A DNA stretch of 64,000 bases, from positions 248,001-312,000 of the forward strand of contig NZ_JADWYK010000006.1 in the NCBI RefSeq assembly GCF_015773195.1, given 5' to 3'. Position 1 is the stretch's first letter. Each line of letters starts with the position of its first letter. The notes below the pieces were generated by a model. The model did no database searches, had not been told where the DNA came from, and saw only the letters and a program-made list of their open reading frames with translations. The DNA is from Hymenobacter guriensis (GTDB lineage: Bacteria > Bacteroidota > Bacteroidia > Cytophagales > Hymenobacteraceae). The translations under genes were made by a program, and so were the position numbers. This document shows, piece by piece, positions 24,668 to 33,709 of this stretch.

Positions 24668-25243
24668 ATGAAAAAAACGTTCCTTACCCTGGTTGCCGCA
24701 GCTTTGCTGACGGCATCCGCCGGTCGAGTACTGGCCCAAAACCACGAGCCCCTGCAGTACGCTGAAACTGTAGCCGCGCCCGAGCCGGGCAAAGCCGCCC
24801 TGTTTGGGCGGGCCGCCGAGTGGGTAGACAAGCGCTTTGCTTTTGGCCCTACTTCCGATGTGGTTAACAACGCGGCCACGGGCACCCTGCGCATCACCGG
24901 CACCGCCAAAGTGCAGCCGGTTTCCTTGTCCGGCAAAAACGAAGAGCGAGCCGTCCGGTTCGACTTCACCTTCCACTGCACCGATCAGGGCTACGACTAC
25001 CGGGTTGATAACTTCCGCTATATCTCCGACCCGGCCAACCCCACGGAGCTGGTGCTGCTGGAAGAGTACGTAACCCAGCTCAGCCTGCAAAAAGCTACGG
25101 AAAAGACCCACAACGACCGGCGTCTGCGGGCTCAGGCCATGTCGCTGGCCAGTGAGGTTGCTATGACTTTCCGCTCTTATATGAACAGCCTCCCCACTAC
25201 CGACGACAGCACCGTGGGGCTGCCGGCCCAGGACCACGACTAG
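24668..25243 (+). CDS. Small secreted DUF4468-like protein
   Basis: 191 residues from the ATG at 24668, which begins a signal peptide (MKKTFLTLVAAALLTASAGRVLAQ). The core shows GTLRITGTAKVQPVSLSG, then FDFTFHCTDQGYDYRVDNFRY, the beta pattern seen in DUF4468-like proteins and in the protein encoded at 6601-7137. The C-terminal helix (ATEKTHNDRRLRAQAMSLAS) is charged, and the tail is acidic. Function unknown; probably periplasmic. It is monocistronic, with a hairpin about 190 bp downstream. Confidence 0.72.
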   Translation: MKKTFLTLVAAALLTASAGRVLAQNHEPLQYAETVAAPEPGKAALFGRAAEWVDKRFAFGPTSDVVNNAATGTLRITGTAKVQPVSLSGKNEERAVRFDFTFHCTDQGYDYRVDNFRYISDPANPTELVLLEEYVTQLSLQKATEKTHNDRRLRAQAMSLASEVAMTFRSYMNSLPTTDDSTVGLPAQDHD

Positions 25244-25670
25244 CAAAGAGGCTGCTGCTTCCACGGCTATTTAGGCAGCTAATGGAAGCCCGGAGAATTT
25301 TCTGCGGTACTGAGGCCGATGCAACCCCTGCAGGCAAGCATGTTCTGCGCGTATGTGGTTATTACTAAACCATCATCACCATTATCATTTTTCCGTAAGC
25401 CCGACAGTGTAGCTGGTGCTATCCTTGAAATGCAGAAAGCCGCGTTGCAGCGCGGCTTTCTGTCTTGCCTGAATAGGCTCTCACATCACTCACTCACTGA
25501 ATTTTACGAGACACCCAAGATATAGGTTAAGAATATACCACGCAACCTATTTCTCGCTTATTTCACTCTGGCTTTTTCAGTGCCCCGTAACCTAACGTCT
25601 GTTAGGTTGGTTTTAGCATATTTCCGCGACAACCAAGGAATTTTAAGACGCCATATAACAGGCTCTAGCC
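25244..25670. other. Intergenic region with two hairpins
   Basis: No supported ORF. It contains AGAAAGCCGCG (25434-25444) pairing with CGCGGCTTTCT (25451-25461), a possible terminator of the preceding plus-strand gene, and a smaller AACCTAAC / GTTAGGTT hairpin at 25589-25608 followed by GGTTTT. Confidence 0.5.
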
Positions 25671-25714
25671 AAAATGCCCCGATAGATGCTACGCAGCATC
25701 TATCGGGGCATTTT
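25671..25714 (-). terminator. Strong bidirectional terminator
   Basis: TGCCCCGATAGATGCT (25675-25690) pairs perfectly with AGCATCTATCGGGGCA (25695-25710) with A- and T-runs outside. It closes the minus-strand gene ending at 25738 and could also stop readthrough from the left. Confidence 0.9.
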
Positions 25715-25737
25715 TCCTTGGAATACTCGGGCAACAG

Positions 25738-27924
25738 CTACGGCGTAACTACTATTTTCTGGATTGCCAGCCGCTGGCCGCTGCCGCCCTGCAGCAGCAC
25801 GTGATACATACCGGCGGGCAGTTGCTGCACCAGTAGCTGCTGCCCCAGCTGCAACACCGGATACTCGCGCACCAGTCGTCCCTGATTGTCCAAGATACGC
25901 ACCGAATGGCCCAGCTGGGGCAGGCCCGTGAGGGCAACCTGCACAATACCAGCTGCGGTAGCCGGATTGGGATACACCTGCAGCGCGTAGCTGGCTGCGC
26001 CCAGCTCGGCCACCACCACTTCCGATACCTTCTGATGCCCATCCAGGTCTACCTGCCGCAGGCGGTAGTAAAGCTTGGCGGCACCCAGCTTACCGGCCTG
26101 CGCGTCGCGCAGGGTGTAGGTACGGGCCTGCGAGCTGCTGCCGGCGGCCTGCACTTGGCCTACTGCCACAAAGGTTTCAGCGCCGGCCTGGGTGGCCCGC
26201 TCCACTACAAAGTGGCTGCTTTGCTGCTCCGAGGCCGTACGCCACTGCAGCAGTACGCTGCTACCCTGCACCTGGGCCTGCCAGGCGGTAAGCTCCACGG
26301 GCAGCACCACGGGCGTTACGATGTTATTGGGAAAGCCGTACGGACGGTCATCGGCCAAGCCGTAATACATGCGCACGTCACCGAGGGCACCGATACCGTT
26401 ATTTACTTCCAGCTCCACCCACGTGAAATCCTGTGTGGTCCGGAGCGTCAGCTCACTCTTGTTGCCGCCCAGCACCGCCAGCTGCAGAGCCGAGGCTCCG
26501 CTGGCGCTTTCGAGCAGGGTGTTGCCATCGGGTCCGCCGTAGGTGTTGATGCGGAAGTTATTAAGCAGGCTGGCGTCGAGCAGTCCCTCCCCCAGCTGCA
26601 GCACCACGCCGGCGGTATTACCTGCCTGGCCGGTGCCATTCAGCTTCACTTTAAGGCGCTGCGTACCCAACACGTTTACCAGGCTGGTAATCTTGGCATA
26701 GTCCGTTGTGGAGGCATTGGCAGCATTCTGGGGATTCACAATACCATTTACCGTTCCATTGATATTCACCGATAGTACACTGTTGGACCGAGCCTGGAAG
26801 TCCTGGTTTGGCGTGGCGGTGGTATTGTCGGAAAGCGTAATGGTTTCGGCCTCGAAAGCCCGCGGCTCAATTCCGAAACCGTAGTACAGGCGCACATTAT
26901 TCAGAGCGCTCAATAGCTCTGTCCGGCTGATAGAAACCCGGTCGAAGGCTTCGCTGGTGGCAAAGCTCACGTAGTAGCGGTTGCTGCCGTCGGGCAAGAG
27001 ATTAAGGCGCAGCAGGGAGGCTCCGCTAAATGTTTCCTGCTCCTCATCACCGAGGTAGGTGCGCACCTGCAGGCCGGCCAGCACGCTGGCGTCGAGCAGG
27101 CCGCCATTGCCAATCACAAATCCCGCGTGGTAGCCGGCCGGCGCAATACCTTCCAAACCAACGTTCAGCGTGGCCGGGCAGCTTACATCAACGGCGCTGC
27201 TGAAGGAAGCATAGTTGCTGGTCAGGTCCGTGTCGGTGGCGCGCTCGGGGTGCGCTACGGCCGTATTCAGACACAAGCCCAGCGCACCCGGCGATACGGC
27301 CGTGCTGGCACTGTTGGTACGCGACAGGTAGCCCTGCACCTCATTCTGGTTGCTGTTGCTGATGCCATAGGCGTAGTACACCCGCAGGTCGTGCTGGTTG
27401 AAGATGTCGATGCTGGCGGTCTGGTAATACTCCAGCTTTATCTCATCGAAAGCCTGTGGGGCCTCAAACTCCAGGCGCGTAGGCCGGCTGGAGCCAATAG
27501 CGGGCTTGAGCAGGTTCATATCCACCACCAGCTTGTCTTTCTCCACGCCCTTGGCATACGTGGTAATACGCGCCCCACCCAGCAGATTGAGGCTGAGCAC
27601 CGTAGCCGTGCCGCTCACCACCACCCCGGCCCGACTGTACGCCGGAACCGTACCGTTGAGCTTCATAGAGATGGAAGCCGAGCCCGCAATGATGCCCAGA
27701 TCCAGCGTGGCAAAGTTGTCGAGGGCCGCATCGGTTGCGTGTTCTTTGTTGTTTACTTTGGTACAAACCACCGTAATACAACTGGTGGTAACCACGGGCG
27801 GTGCCCCGGTTATGGAATAGTATGTCACGGGGTCGGCGGCGGTGGCCTGCAGCCAGGAAATCAGGGCTAGGAAAGACAGAATACCGCGGCGAAGGGCGGC
27901 GGCATAAACAGGAAGAAGGCTCAT
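25738..27924 (-). CDS. T9SS-secreted protein with three tandem domains and C-terminal sorting domain
   Basis: 728 residues. After a hydrophobic leader (GILSFLALISWLQATAA) come three homologous domains of about 150-170 residues: about 60-195, 225-350 and 400-530. Each has the pattern DYAxxxSxVxVxGxxxLxVxLxGxxxAGxxAGxVxxxG, a (R/I)TY strand and ends in xVRxYYGxG. A linker (VVLPVELTAWQAQVQGSSV) leads into a fibronectin-like module and the type A sorting domain, whose marks are LQVYPNPATAAGIVQV and the final QKIVVTP. The protein is expected on the cell surface or released. The triple domain is unknown to me and could bind a ligand or surface. Monocistronic. Confidence 0.85.
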   Translation of the reverse strand: MSLLPVYAAALRRGILSFLALISWLQATAADPVTYYSITGAPPVVTTSCITVVCTKVNNKEHATDAALDNFATLDLGIIAGSASISMKLNGTVPAYSRAGVVVSGTATVLSLNLLGGARITTYAKGVEKDKLVVDMNLLKPAIGSSRPTRLEFEAPQAFDEIKLEYYQTASIDIFNQHDLRVYYAYGISNSNQNEVQGYLSRTNSASTAVSPGALGLCLNTAVAHPERATDTDLTSNYASFSSAVDVSCPATLNVGLEGIAPAGYHAGFVIGNGGLLDASVLAGLQVRTYLGDEEQETFSGASLLRLNLLPDGSNRYYVSFATSEAFDRVSISRTELLSALNNVRLYYGFGIEPRAFEAETITLSDNTTATPNQDFQARSNSVLSVNINGTVNGIVNPQNAANASTTDYAKITSLVNVLGTQRLKVKLNGTGQAGNTAGVVLQLGEGLLDASLLNNFRINTYGGPDGNTLLESASGASALQLAVLGGNKSELTLRTTQDFTWVELEVNNGIGALGDVRMYYGLADDRPYGFPNNIVTPVVLPVELTAWQAQVQGSSVLLQWRTASEQQSSHFVVERATQAGAETFVAVGQVQAAGSSSQARTYTLRDAQAGKLGAAKLYYRLRQVDLDGHQKVSEVVVAELGAASYALQVYPNPATAAGIVQVALTGLPQLGHSVRILDNQGRLVREYPVLQLGQQLLVQQLPAGMYHVLLQGGSGQRLAIQKIVVTP

Positions 27925-28250
27925 AGCAAACTGCGTTAAAGTGTATACACTGGGCAGTCTGACTTACAACCTGTTTGCCATCCTCAATAAATCATATCCA
28001 GACCCTGCTAATCGTCTAATAGTGCAGTCAGCCATATCCTCTGTTTCCCATTTTGGGAAACAGAGGCAAATATTAGGGAATATATATTATACAAAACGCG
28101 GCTTGTTCTTTCAGCAACAAGATTTTGTAAATCAGATATTTAGCAAAGCTCTAAGCTAAACGCTCCAAATTGGCTAAACAGACCACATCTGGGGCCCGAT
28201 AGATTACCGTAGGTTATAGTTAAGCTTCCCACCTTACCGCTGCTATTTCT
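27925..28250. other. Divergent promoter region, AT-rich
   Basis: About 325 bp between a minus-strand surface-protein gene and the plus-strand regulator. AT-rich, with a 13-bp perfect inverted repeat at 28038-28066 (listed separately). An open frame at 27941-28159 has no coding character. No clear -7 element found. Confidence 0.5.
28038..28066. promoter_or_regulatory. 13-bp perfect inverted repeat
   Basis: CCTCTGTTTCCCA (28038-28050) and TGGGAAACAGAGG (28054-28066) are exact reverse complements around TTT. It lacks a T-tract and lies in a divergent promoter region, 185 bp before the response-regulator start and 115 bp before the surface-protein start. A dimeric operator or an mRNA hairpin are both possible. 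Confidence 0.5.
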
Positions 28251-29612
28251 ATGCCCATTGTTACGCCGGCCTTCCGCATATTCATTGTTGAAGATAATGA
28301 GTGGTACGGCCAGCTGCTGGCTTACCGCCTCAACCAGAACCCCGACTACACGGTTACCCGGTTTGCCTCGGCCCAGGAGTGCCTGAGCCAGCTCGCGCAG
28401 AAACCTGACCTGATCAGCCTGGACTATGGCCTGCCCGACATGGCTGGGGATGAGGTTTTTCGCCGCATTAAGGTGCAGCTGCCTGACGTGGCGGTAGTCG
28501 TTATATCGGCCCAGGAAGACGTGCGCACGGCCATTTCCCTGTTGCGCCAGGGAGCCTACGATTATTTGGTGAAGGACGAAGACACCCCGGACCGCCTCTG
28601 GCATGTGGCGGGCAACGTACAGCGGCAGGTGACGCTGCGCCGCGAAAACGAGCAGCTACGCCAGCAGCTGGGCCAGGCCACCGACCCGCGCCGGACGCTC
28701 CTGGGCTGTAGCCCGCAGATGCAGCAGCTGCAGGGACTGATTGAAAAAGCAGCTCGCACCAACATCAGCGTGTCTTTGACGGGCGAAACCGGCACCGGCA
28801 AAGAACTGGTAGCCAAAGCCATTCACGCCCTTTCGGAGCAGCGCACCGGTGCCTTTGTGGCCGTGAACGTGGCCGCCATCCCGCGAGAGCTGCTGGAAAG
28901 TGAGCTGTTCGGGCACGAGAAAGGTGCCTTTACGGGGGCCGTGAGTCGCCGGGTGGGCCGGTTTGAGGAAGCCCACCAGGGCACGCTGTTTCTGGACGAA
29001 ATTGCCGACCTCGACTTCAGCCTGCAGTCGAAGCTGCTGCGGGCCCTGCAGGAGCGCGAAGTTTACCGGGTAGGGGGCAACTCCGCCATTCGCTTTGATG
29101 CCCGCCTGATTGTGGCCACGCACCACGACCTGGCCGAGCGGGTGCGGCAGGGCGCCTTCCGGGAGGATTTGTTTTACCGTCTGCTGGGCCTGCCTATTGC
29201 GCTGCCGCCCCTGCGCGAGCGGGGCGACGACGTGCTGCTGCTGGCCAAGGCCTTTCTGCGCGACTTTGCGACCCGCAACAACCTGGCCGTGCATTCTTTT
29301 TCGCCCGCTGCCTGCCTCAAGCTTCAGCAGTATGCTTTTCCCGGCAACGTGCGCGAGCTGAAAGCCGTGGTGGAGCTGGGCGCCGTGCTGGCCGAGGGCG
29401 ATACCGTTGAGCCGGTGGACCTGCAGCTGCGGCCCACCTCGCCGGCTGCCAGCCCGGAAACCGCTGCGCCGCTGCGTGCTCAGGTAGCTAGCATTGTACA
29501 GCGCTGCCTTGATGCAAACCAAGGCAACATCCTACAGGCAGCGGCTCAGCTTTGCATCGGCAAGTCCACGCTGTACCGCATGCTCCAGAACAAGGAAGTG
29601 TATATCAAGTAA
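28251..29612 (+). CDS. Sigma-54-type response regulator (NtrC family)
   Basis: 453 residues. Receiver domain 1-125 with phosphoacceptor Asp58 in [10 protein letters not shown] and the Lys in [12 protein letters not shown]+ domain about 150-385: Walker A GETGTGKE (178-185), the sigma-54 contact loop GAFTGA (225-230), Walker [11 protein letters not shown]. The C-terminal Fis-like helix-turn-helix ([20 protein letters not shown]) is short. It activates sigma-54 promoters after phosphorylation. The hybrid kinase gene starts 18 bp downstream and surely forms the cognate pair. Confidence 0.95.
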   Translation: MPIVTPAFRIFIVEDNEWYGQLLAYRLNQNPDYTVTRFASAQECLSQLAQKPDLISLDYGLPDMAGDEVFRRIKVQLPDVAVVVISAQEDVRTAISLLRQGAYDYLVKDEDTPDRLWHVAGNVQRQVTLRRENEQLRQQLGQATDPRRTLLGCSPQMQQLQGLIEKAARTNISVSLTGETGTGKELVAKAIHALSEQRTGAFVAVNVAAIPRELLESELFGHEKGAFTGAVSRRVGRFEEAHQGTLFLDEIADLDFSLQSKLLRALQEREVYRVGGNSAIRFDARLIVATHHDLAERVRQGAFREDLFYRLLGLPIALPPLRERGDDVLLLAKAFLRDFATRNNLAVHSFSPAACLKLQQYAFPGNVRELKAVVELGAVLAEGDTVEPVDLQLRPTSPAASPETAAPLRAQVASIVQRCLDANQGNILQAAAQLCIGKSTLYRMLQNKEVYIK

Positions 29613-29630
29613 GTATGTGTATCTGACTTT

Positions 29631-32600
29631 ATGGCCAACCGCTCCGCTGCCGCTTCCCGCCACCTGCATCATAAGCTAGCCCAGGCCCGGCGCCTGCTGG
29701 GCGAGAGCCGCACCCAGCTGCACCAGGCCCGCCTGCACACCACCCGGCTGCAGCAGGCCGCCGCCACCCAGGCGGCCGCCCTGCTGCACACCCTCGACAA
29801 CGCTATTATCGTAGCCGGCTCCGACCTGCGCGTTTCCCTGGTCAGCCCGGCTTACTGCCACCTGTTTGGGCTGCCCCAGCCGTATGTTCACTACCTGGGT
29901 GCGCCAGTGGGCGAAGTGCTTGAGCAGTTCACCATTGGGTTTCAGCACCCCGACGAAGCGGTGAAGCTGCACCGCCACGCCCTGGAGCAGCAGGTACCCC
30001 TGCAGGACGCGCTGCTGTCCCTGGCCAATGGGCGCATTTTGAAGCTCAACTACCTGCCCGTGGCCGAGCAAGGCGTGGTGGCCTTGCACCTGTGGAGCTA
30101 CCAGGACGTGACGCAGCAGCAGCACCTGCAGGCGCATATCAGTCAGCTTTCCCGCCTGGCCGAGTTCAGCCCCCACCCTATTATCTGCTACACGCCGGCT
30201 GGCCATCCGCAGTATTTCAACCCCGCTGCCGGGCCCGTGCTGGAGGAGCTGACCGCGCAGGCCTCCCAGGAAGGCAACCAGTTCCTGCGCCATGAGCTGG
30301 CGGCTGCCCTGGCGGCGGGCCAGACGCGCTTCCGGCAGTTTGCCCTGAACGACCACGTGTACTACTGGACGGTAGTGCCGCTGCTTACGGAAGATTGCGT
30401 GAACGTGTACCTCACCGATTTCACGGATCAGCAGCGCCTTTCCACCGAGCTGGCCAGCAGCCAGCGCCTGCTGGAGCGCGTGCTGGAAACGGCGCCGAAC
30501 GTTATCTACACCTTTGACCTGCTGGAAGAACGCGTAACGTACTGCAACCGGCACATGTACGACCTGCTGGGCTATACCGAGCAGGAGCTCATGGCCATGG
30601 GCGTGGAGGAGTGGCAGCAGCTGCTCGCAGCCGAGGACCGTACGCCCATGCGCGACTACTGGCACGCCATGCGGGCCGCCGCCGATGGCGAAATCCGAAC
30701 GATAGAGTACCACGTTTACCATCGCAACGGCACTCGGCTATGCCTGCGCACCAGCACTACCCCGCTGGAGCGCGACGCCTCGGGCCAGGCCCGGCTGGCG
30801 GCCGGTGCCCTGGAAGACATTACCAAATGGAAGCAGGCCGAAGCCCAGCGCCGGGCTATCAACCGGGGATTGGCGGAGAAAAACCGGCTGTTTCAGCAGA
30901 TTATCGACACCTCGCCCCAGCTTATCTTTATTCGGGATGCACAGGGACATTTTCAACTGGCCAATCAGGCGGCGGCCGATTTCTATGGGGTATCGAAAAA
31001 GCAGCTGTTACGCGGCAACTATGCCGATGTGATGCCCGACGAAGACGTGCGCACGCGGCTGCTGGAGCAGGATCAGCAGGTTATCCGGGCACGGATAGAG
31101 CTTTTCACCGAAGAGCATTTTGAGTGGCACGACGGGCGTGAGCGGTGGTTTCAGTGCCTGAAGCAGCCGTTTGTGCTGGCCGATGGCACGGTGCAGGTGC
31201 TGGCGGTAGCCAGCGAAATAACGGCGCAGAAACAGGTCAATGCTGAGCTGCGGCAGGCCAAGGAAACCGCCGAGCAGACGGCCCGCGTCAAGCAGGAATT
31301 TCTGGCCAATATCAGCCACGAGATTCGCACGCCCATGCACGGCATTCTGGGCATGGCCAGCCTGCTGGGCCGCACTCCGCTCACCGATGAGCAGCGTGAA
31401 TTTGTGCAGCACATTCAGGAATCGGCCGAAAACCTGTTGGTGGTGATAAACGACGTGCTGGATGTGTCGCAGCTGCTGACGGGCAAAATCAAGCTGGAGG
31501 AGCGGGTGTTCGACGTGCGCGACGTGCTGCGCCGCAGCGTGGAGGCGGTGCGCTTTCGGGTTGAGGAAAAAGGCATCAGCCTGCATTTGGAGCTGCCCGC
31601 GCCCGACGTGCCCACCCAAGTGCTCGGCGACCCGTACCGCCTCACCCAGATCCTGCTGAACCTGCTCAGCAACGCCGTTAAATTCACAAACCAAGGCCAC
31701 GTGACCCTGCGCTGCGAGCCGCTGCCCCATCAGGCCAAGATGTGCTGCTTTGCCTTTGTAGTGGAAGATACCGGTATTGGCATTGCGGCCTCGCAGCTCG
31801 AGGAAATGTTTGAGCCCTTCACCCAGGCCTCAGCCAGCACGGCCCGGCGCTACGGTGGCACTGGCCTGGGGCTGAGCATCAGCAAAGGGCTGGTGGAGCG
31901 GCTGGGCGGCACCATCACGGCCCACAGCCAGGTACAGCAGGGCAGCACGTTCCGGGTAGAGCTGCCGCTGCGTCCGGTTATCGGCCCGGCTACGGCCACA
32001 CCTACGGCCGTGGAGCAGCCGCCGCTCGGGCCCCACCGCCTTCTGCTGGTGGAAGACAACGCGGTGAGCTTGTTTCTGACGAAAAAGCTGCTGGCCAACT
32101 GGGGGCTGGTGGTAGATGCGGCGCCCAGCGGAGCCGAGGCCCTGGAGCTTTTCCGGGCGCATTCGTACGCGCTGGTGCTGATGGACATCCAGATGCCCGA
32201 AATGGACGGCATCACCACCACTCACCACCTGCGCCAGCACCCCGATGCGCAGCGAGCGGCCACGCCGGTAGTGGCCCTCACGGCCAACGCACTGCCCGAC
32301 CAGACGCAGCTTTACCGGGCCGCAGGCTTCCAGGCTTTCCTGTCCAAGCCCTTCTCCGACCAGCAGCTCTATGTGCTGCTGCAGCACCACTTGCCCGCTA
32401 AGGCACATATTACGGAGCAGCTGTTCGACTTAAAGAACATTCAGCTGGTAGCCCAGGGCGACGAGGCCTTTATCCGGCACATGATGCAGCTCTTCATCGA
32501 CACGGCCCCGCCGGCCCTGGCTAAGCTGGAAGGCTTCTACGCGCAGCAGCAGTGGCAGCGCGTGGCCGAAATGGCCCACCACCTCAAAAGCAGCTTTTAC

Positions 32601-32759
32601 TCGCTCAACGTGCGCAGCCTGCTGGAGCCCATCCGGGAGCTGGAAGCCGCCGCCAGCCAGCCGCACGTAGACGCCGGGCACGTAGCCACCCTCATCCGCT
32701 ACATCCGGCAGGTGGCGGAAACCGTGATAGAACAGCTCCGTCCGCAGATTGGCGCCTGA
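29631..32759 (+). CDS. Hybrid histidine kinase with four PAS domains, receiver and Hpt
   Basis: 1042 residues, no membrane segment, so a cytoplasmic sensor. N-terminal coiled coil (LAQARRLLGESRTQLHQARL), then four PAS-like units: about 50-150 (NAIIVAGSDLRVSLVSPAYC), 170-270 (EFSPHPIICYTPAGHPQYFN), 290-400 (APNVIYTFDLLEERVTYCNR) and 425-540 (SPQLIFIRDAQGHFQLANQA). HisKA has His563 in FLANISHEIRTPMHGI; HATPase shows NLLSNAVKFTNQG, VEDTGIGIA, and GGTGLGLSISKGLVERLGG. Receiver with Asp852 (LVLMDIQMPEMDG) and Hpt with His at about 983 (AHHLKSSF). This makes a full phosphorelay ending at the adjacent NtrC-type regulator. The signal is unknown. Confidence 0.94.
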   Translation: MANRSAAASRHLHHKLAQARRLLGESRTQLHQARLHTTRLQQAAATQAAALLHTLDNAIIVAGSDLRVSLVSPAYCHLFGLPQPYVHYLGAPVGEVLEQFTIGFQHPDEAVKLHRHALEQQVPLQDALLSLANGRILKLNYLPVAEQGVVALHLWSYQDVTQQQHLQAHISQLSRLAEFSPHPIICYTPAGHPQYFNPAAGPVLEELTAQASQEGNQFLRHELAAALAAGQTRFRQFALNDHVYYWTVVPLLTEDCVNVYLTDFTDQQRLSTELASSQRLLERVLETAPNVIYTFDLLEERVTYCNRHMYDLLGYTEQELMAMGVEEWQQLLAAEDRTPMRDYWHAMRAAADGEIRTIEYHVYHRNGTRLCLRTSTTPLERDASGQARLAAGALEDITKWKQAEAQRRAINRGLAEKNRLFQQIIDTSPQLIFIRDAQGHFQLANQAAADFYGVSKKQLLRGNYADVMPDEDVRTRLLEQDQQVIRARIELFTEEHFEWHDGRERWFQCLKQPFVLADGTVQVLAVASEITAQKQVNAELRQAKETAEQTARVKQEFLANISHEIRTPMHGILGMASLLGRTPLTDEQREFVQHIQESAENLLVVINDVLDVSQLLTGKIKLEERVFDVRDVLRRSVEAVRFRVEEKGISLHLELPAPDVPTQVLGDPYRLTQILLNLLSNAVKFTNQGHVTLRCEPLPHQAKMCCFAFVVEDTGIGIAASQLEEMFEPFTQASASTARRYGGTGLGLSISKGLVERLGGTITAHSQVQQGSTFRVELPLRPVIGPATATPTAVEQPPLGPHRLLLVEDNAVSLFLTKKLLANWGLVVDAAPSGAEALELFRAHSYALVLMDIQMPEMDGITTTHHLRQHPDAQRAATPVVALTANALPDQTQLYRAAGFQAFLSKPFSDQQLYVLLQHHLPAKAHITEQLFDLKNIQLVAQGDEAFIRHMMQLFIDTAPPALAKLEGFYAQQQWQRVAEMAHHLKSSFYSLNVRSLLEPIRELEAAASQPHVDAGHVATLIRYIRQVAETVIEQLRPQIGA

Positions 32760-32882
32760 GGGATGGCAACTCAGCAACCGCCACCGAAACTACCCAGGAG
32801 CTTTTGTAGTTTACTCTGTAGCTTCTACCTCTGCCAACAGGGCAAGCGTAGTTGTTTCTTGTACTTTTAACACCCCAGCTTT

Positions 32883-32996
32883 ATGATTCTGCTTGTTTCC
32901 GTGGGTATTACCCTGGTTGCCGTGCTGGCCGCCCAGGCCGTTCGGGTTACTCGCCAGCCCGAGCTACAGCCGGTTCGGGTGCGCAGCCGCCGCTAG
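32883..32996 (+). CDS. Putative 37-residue single-pass membrane protein
   Basis: An ATG at 32883 opens MILLVSVGITLVAVLAAQAV followed by a basic tail (RVTRQPELQPVRVRSRR) and a TAG at 32994-32996. The layout (N-terminal helix, positively charged C-terminus on the cytoplasmic side) is typical of small membrane proteins. A strong terminator begins 25 bp after the stop, which supports it being an independent transcript. It is too short for homology by eye. Confidence 0.6.
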   Translation: MILLVSVGITLVAVLAAQAVRVTRQPELQPVRVRSRR

Positions 32997-33021
32997 CGCG
33001 CTTTTCTCTTGCCAATTGATG

Positions 33022-33052
33022 AGCCTTTCCTTACCGGGAAAGGCTTTTTTTT
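33022..33052 (+). terminator. Rho-independent terminator
   Basis: AGCCTTTCC (33022-33030) pairs with GGAAAGGCT (33037-33045), followed by a run of eight T. Plus-strand direction, behind the 37-residue ORF. Confidence 0.9.
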
Positions 33053-33093
33053 GAACAACATTCGGGCCTTCCCTACTGCTGCCTGAATCACAT

Positions 33094-33135
33094 AAAAAAA
33101 CCGTGCGGCCACCCCAAGTAGGAGCAGCCGCACGG
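33094..33135 (-). terminator. Terminator of the small T9SS-tail gene
   Basis: CCGTGCGGC (33101-33109) pairs with GCCGCACGG (33127-33135); on the minus strand it is followed by seven T. It lies 25 bp behind the stop of the gene 33160-33534. Confidence 0.9.
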
Positions 33136-33159
33136 CTTATAAATAAATTCTCGCCGGGG

Positions 33160-33534
33160 CTAGCGAATCACGAGCTTGCGCATGGTGCTAGTATTGTCGG
33201 AGTCGAGTTTGACGTAGTAGAGGCCGCTGGCGAACTTGCTCAGGTCGAGCGTGCGGGTAAACCGGTCGTTGAGCTCCGTCACGGTTTCGCGGTATACCAC
33301 GGTGCCGATGATGTTTAGCACCCGCAGCTCCAGCTTACGGCCTTTGAAACCCAGTACAGATACCTGCACGATACCCGTGCTGGGATTGGGATACACCAGC
33401 AGGTTTTTTTCCTCTAGCTGAGGTTTATTGCCTGCCTTCTCCGTGGGCTGAGCGGCCGCCTGCGACAGCAAGGCCGAGCCGGGCAGCAGGCCAAACAGCA
33501 GGAGAAAGGAAACGAAGCGTAGGAGTTTTATCAT
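33160..33534 (-). CDS. Minimal secreted protein consisting of a T9SS sorting domain
   Basis: 124 residues. A signal peptide (FVSFLLLFGLLPGSALLSQA) and a short linker (PTEKAGNKPQLEEKN) are followed directly by a complete type A sorting domain: NLLVYPNPSTGIVQVSVLG, VLNIIGTVVYRETV, LDLSKFASGLYYVKL and the final MRKLVIR. There is no separate cargo domain, unlike normal T9SS substrates of several hundred residues. It is flanked by its own promoter-like and terminator sequences, so it appears to be a genuine short gene, not a remnant. It may be a surface anchor or a competitor for the export machinery; this is a guess. Confidence 0.85.
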   Translation of the reverse strand: MIKLLRFVSFLLLFGLLPGSALLSQAAAQPTEKAGNKPQLEEKNLLVYPNPSTGIVQVSVLGFKGRKLELRVLNIIGTVVYRETVTELNDRFTRTLDLSKFASGLYYVKLDSDNTSTMRKLVIR

Positions 33535-33604
33535 AAGGAAGGGCGCAACAAGGCGTTCAGCAATCCAGCAGGAATACTTAACGTGAAGTGTTTAATTAGG
33601 TTTG

Positions 33605-33612
33605 CAAAGGTA
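33605..33612 (-). promoter_or_regulatory. Bacteroidota -7 element for the T9SS-tail gene
   Basis: On the minus strand TACCTTTG matches TAnnTTTG exactly, about 70 bp upstream of the ATG at 33534. No good -33 TTTG is visible at the standard distance. Confidence 0.5.
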
Positions 33613-33709
33613 ACATCCTATGGGAGAATCTGGTTAGCTATATATCCATTCTTTGAGAAAAAACCTATATAGCTGGCCTCTTTTGTATGACTTTTCTGAT
33701 AATTTTTTC

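Noticed and set aside
27941..28159. 72-codon plus-strand open frame
   Set aside because: Crosses the 13-bp palindrome in an AT-rich promoter region and has no coding character.
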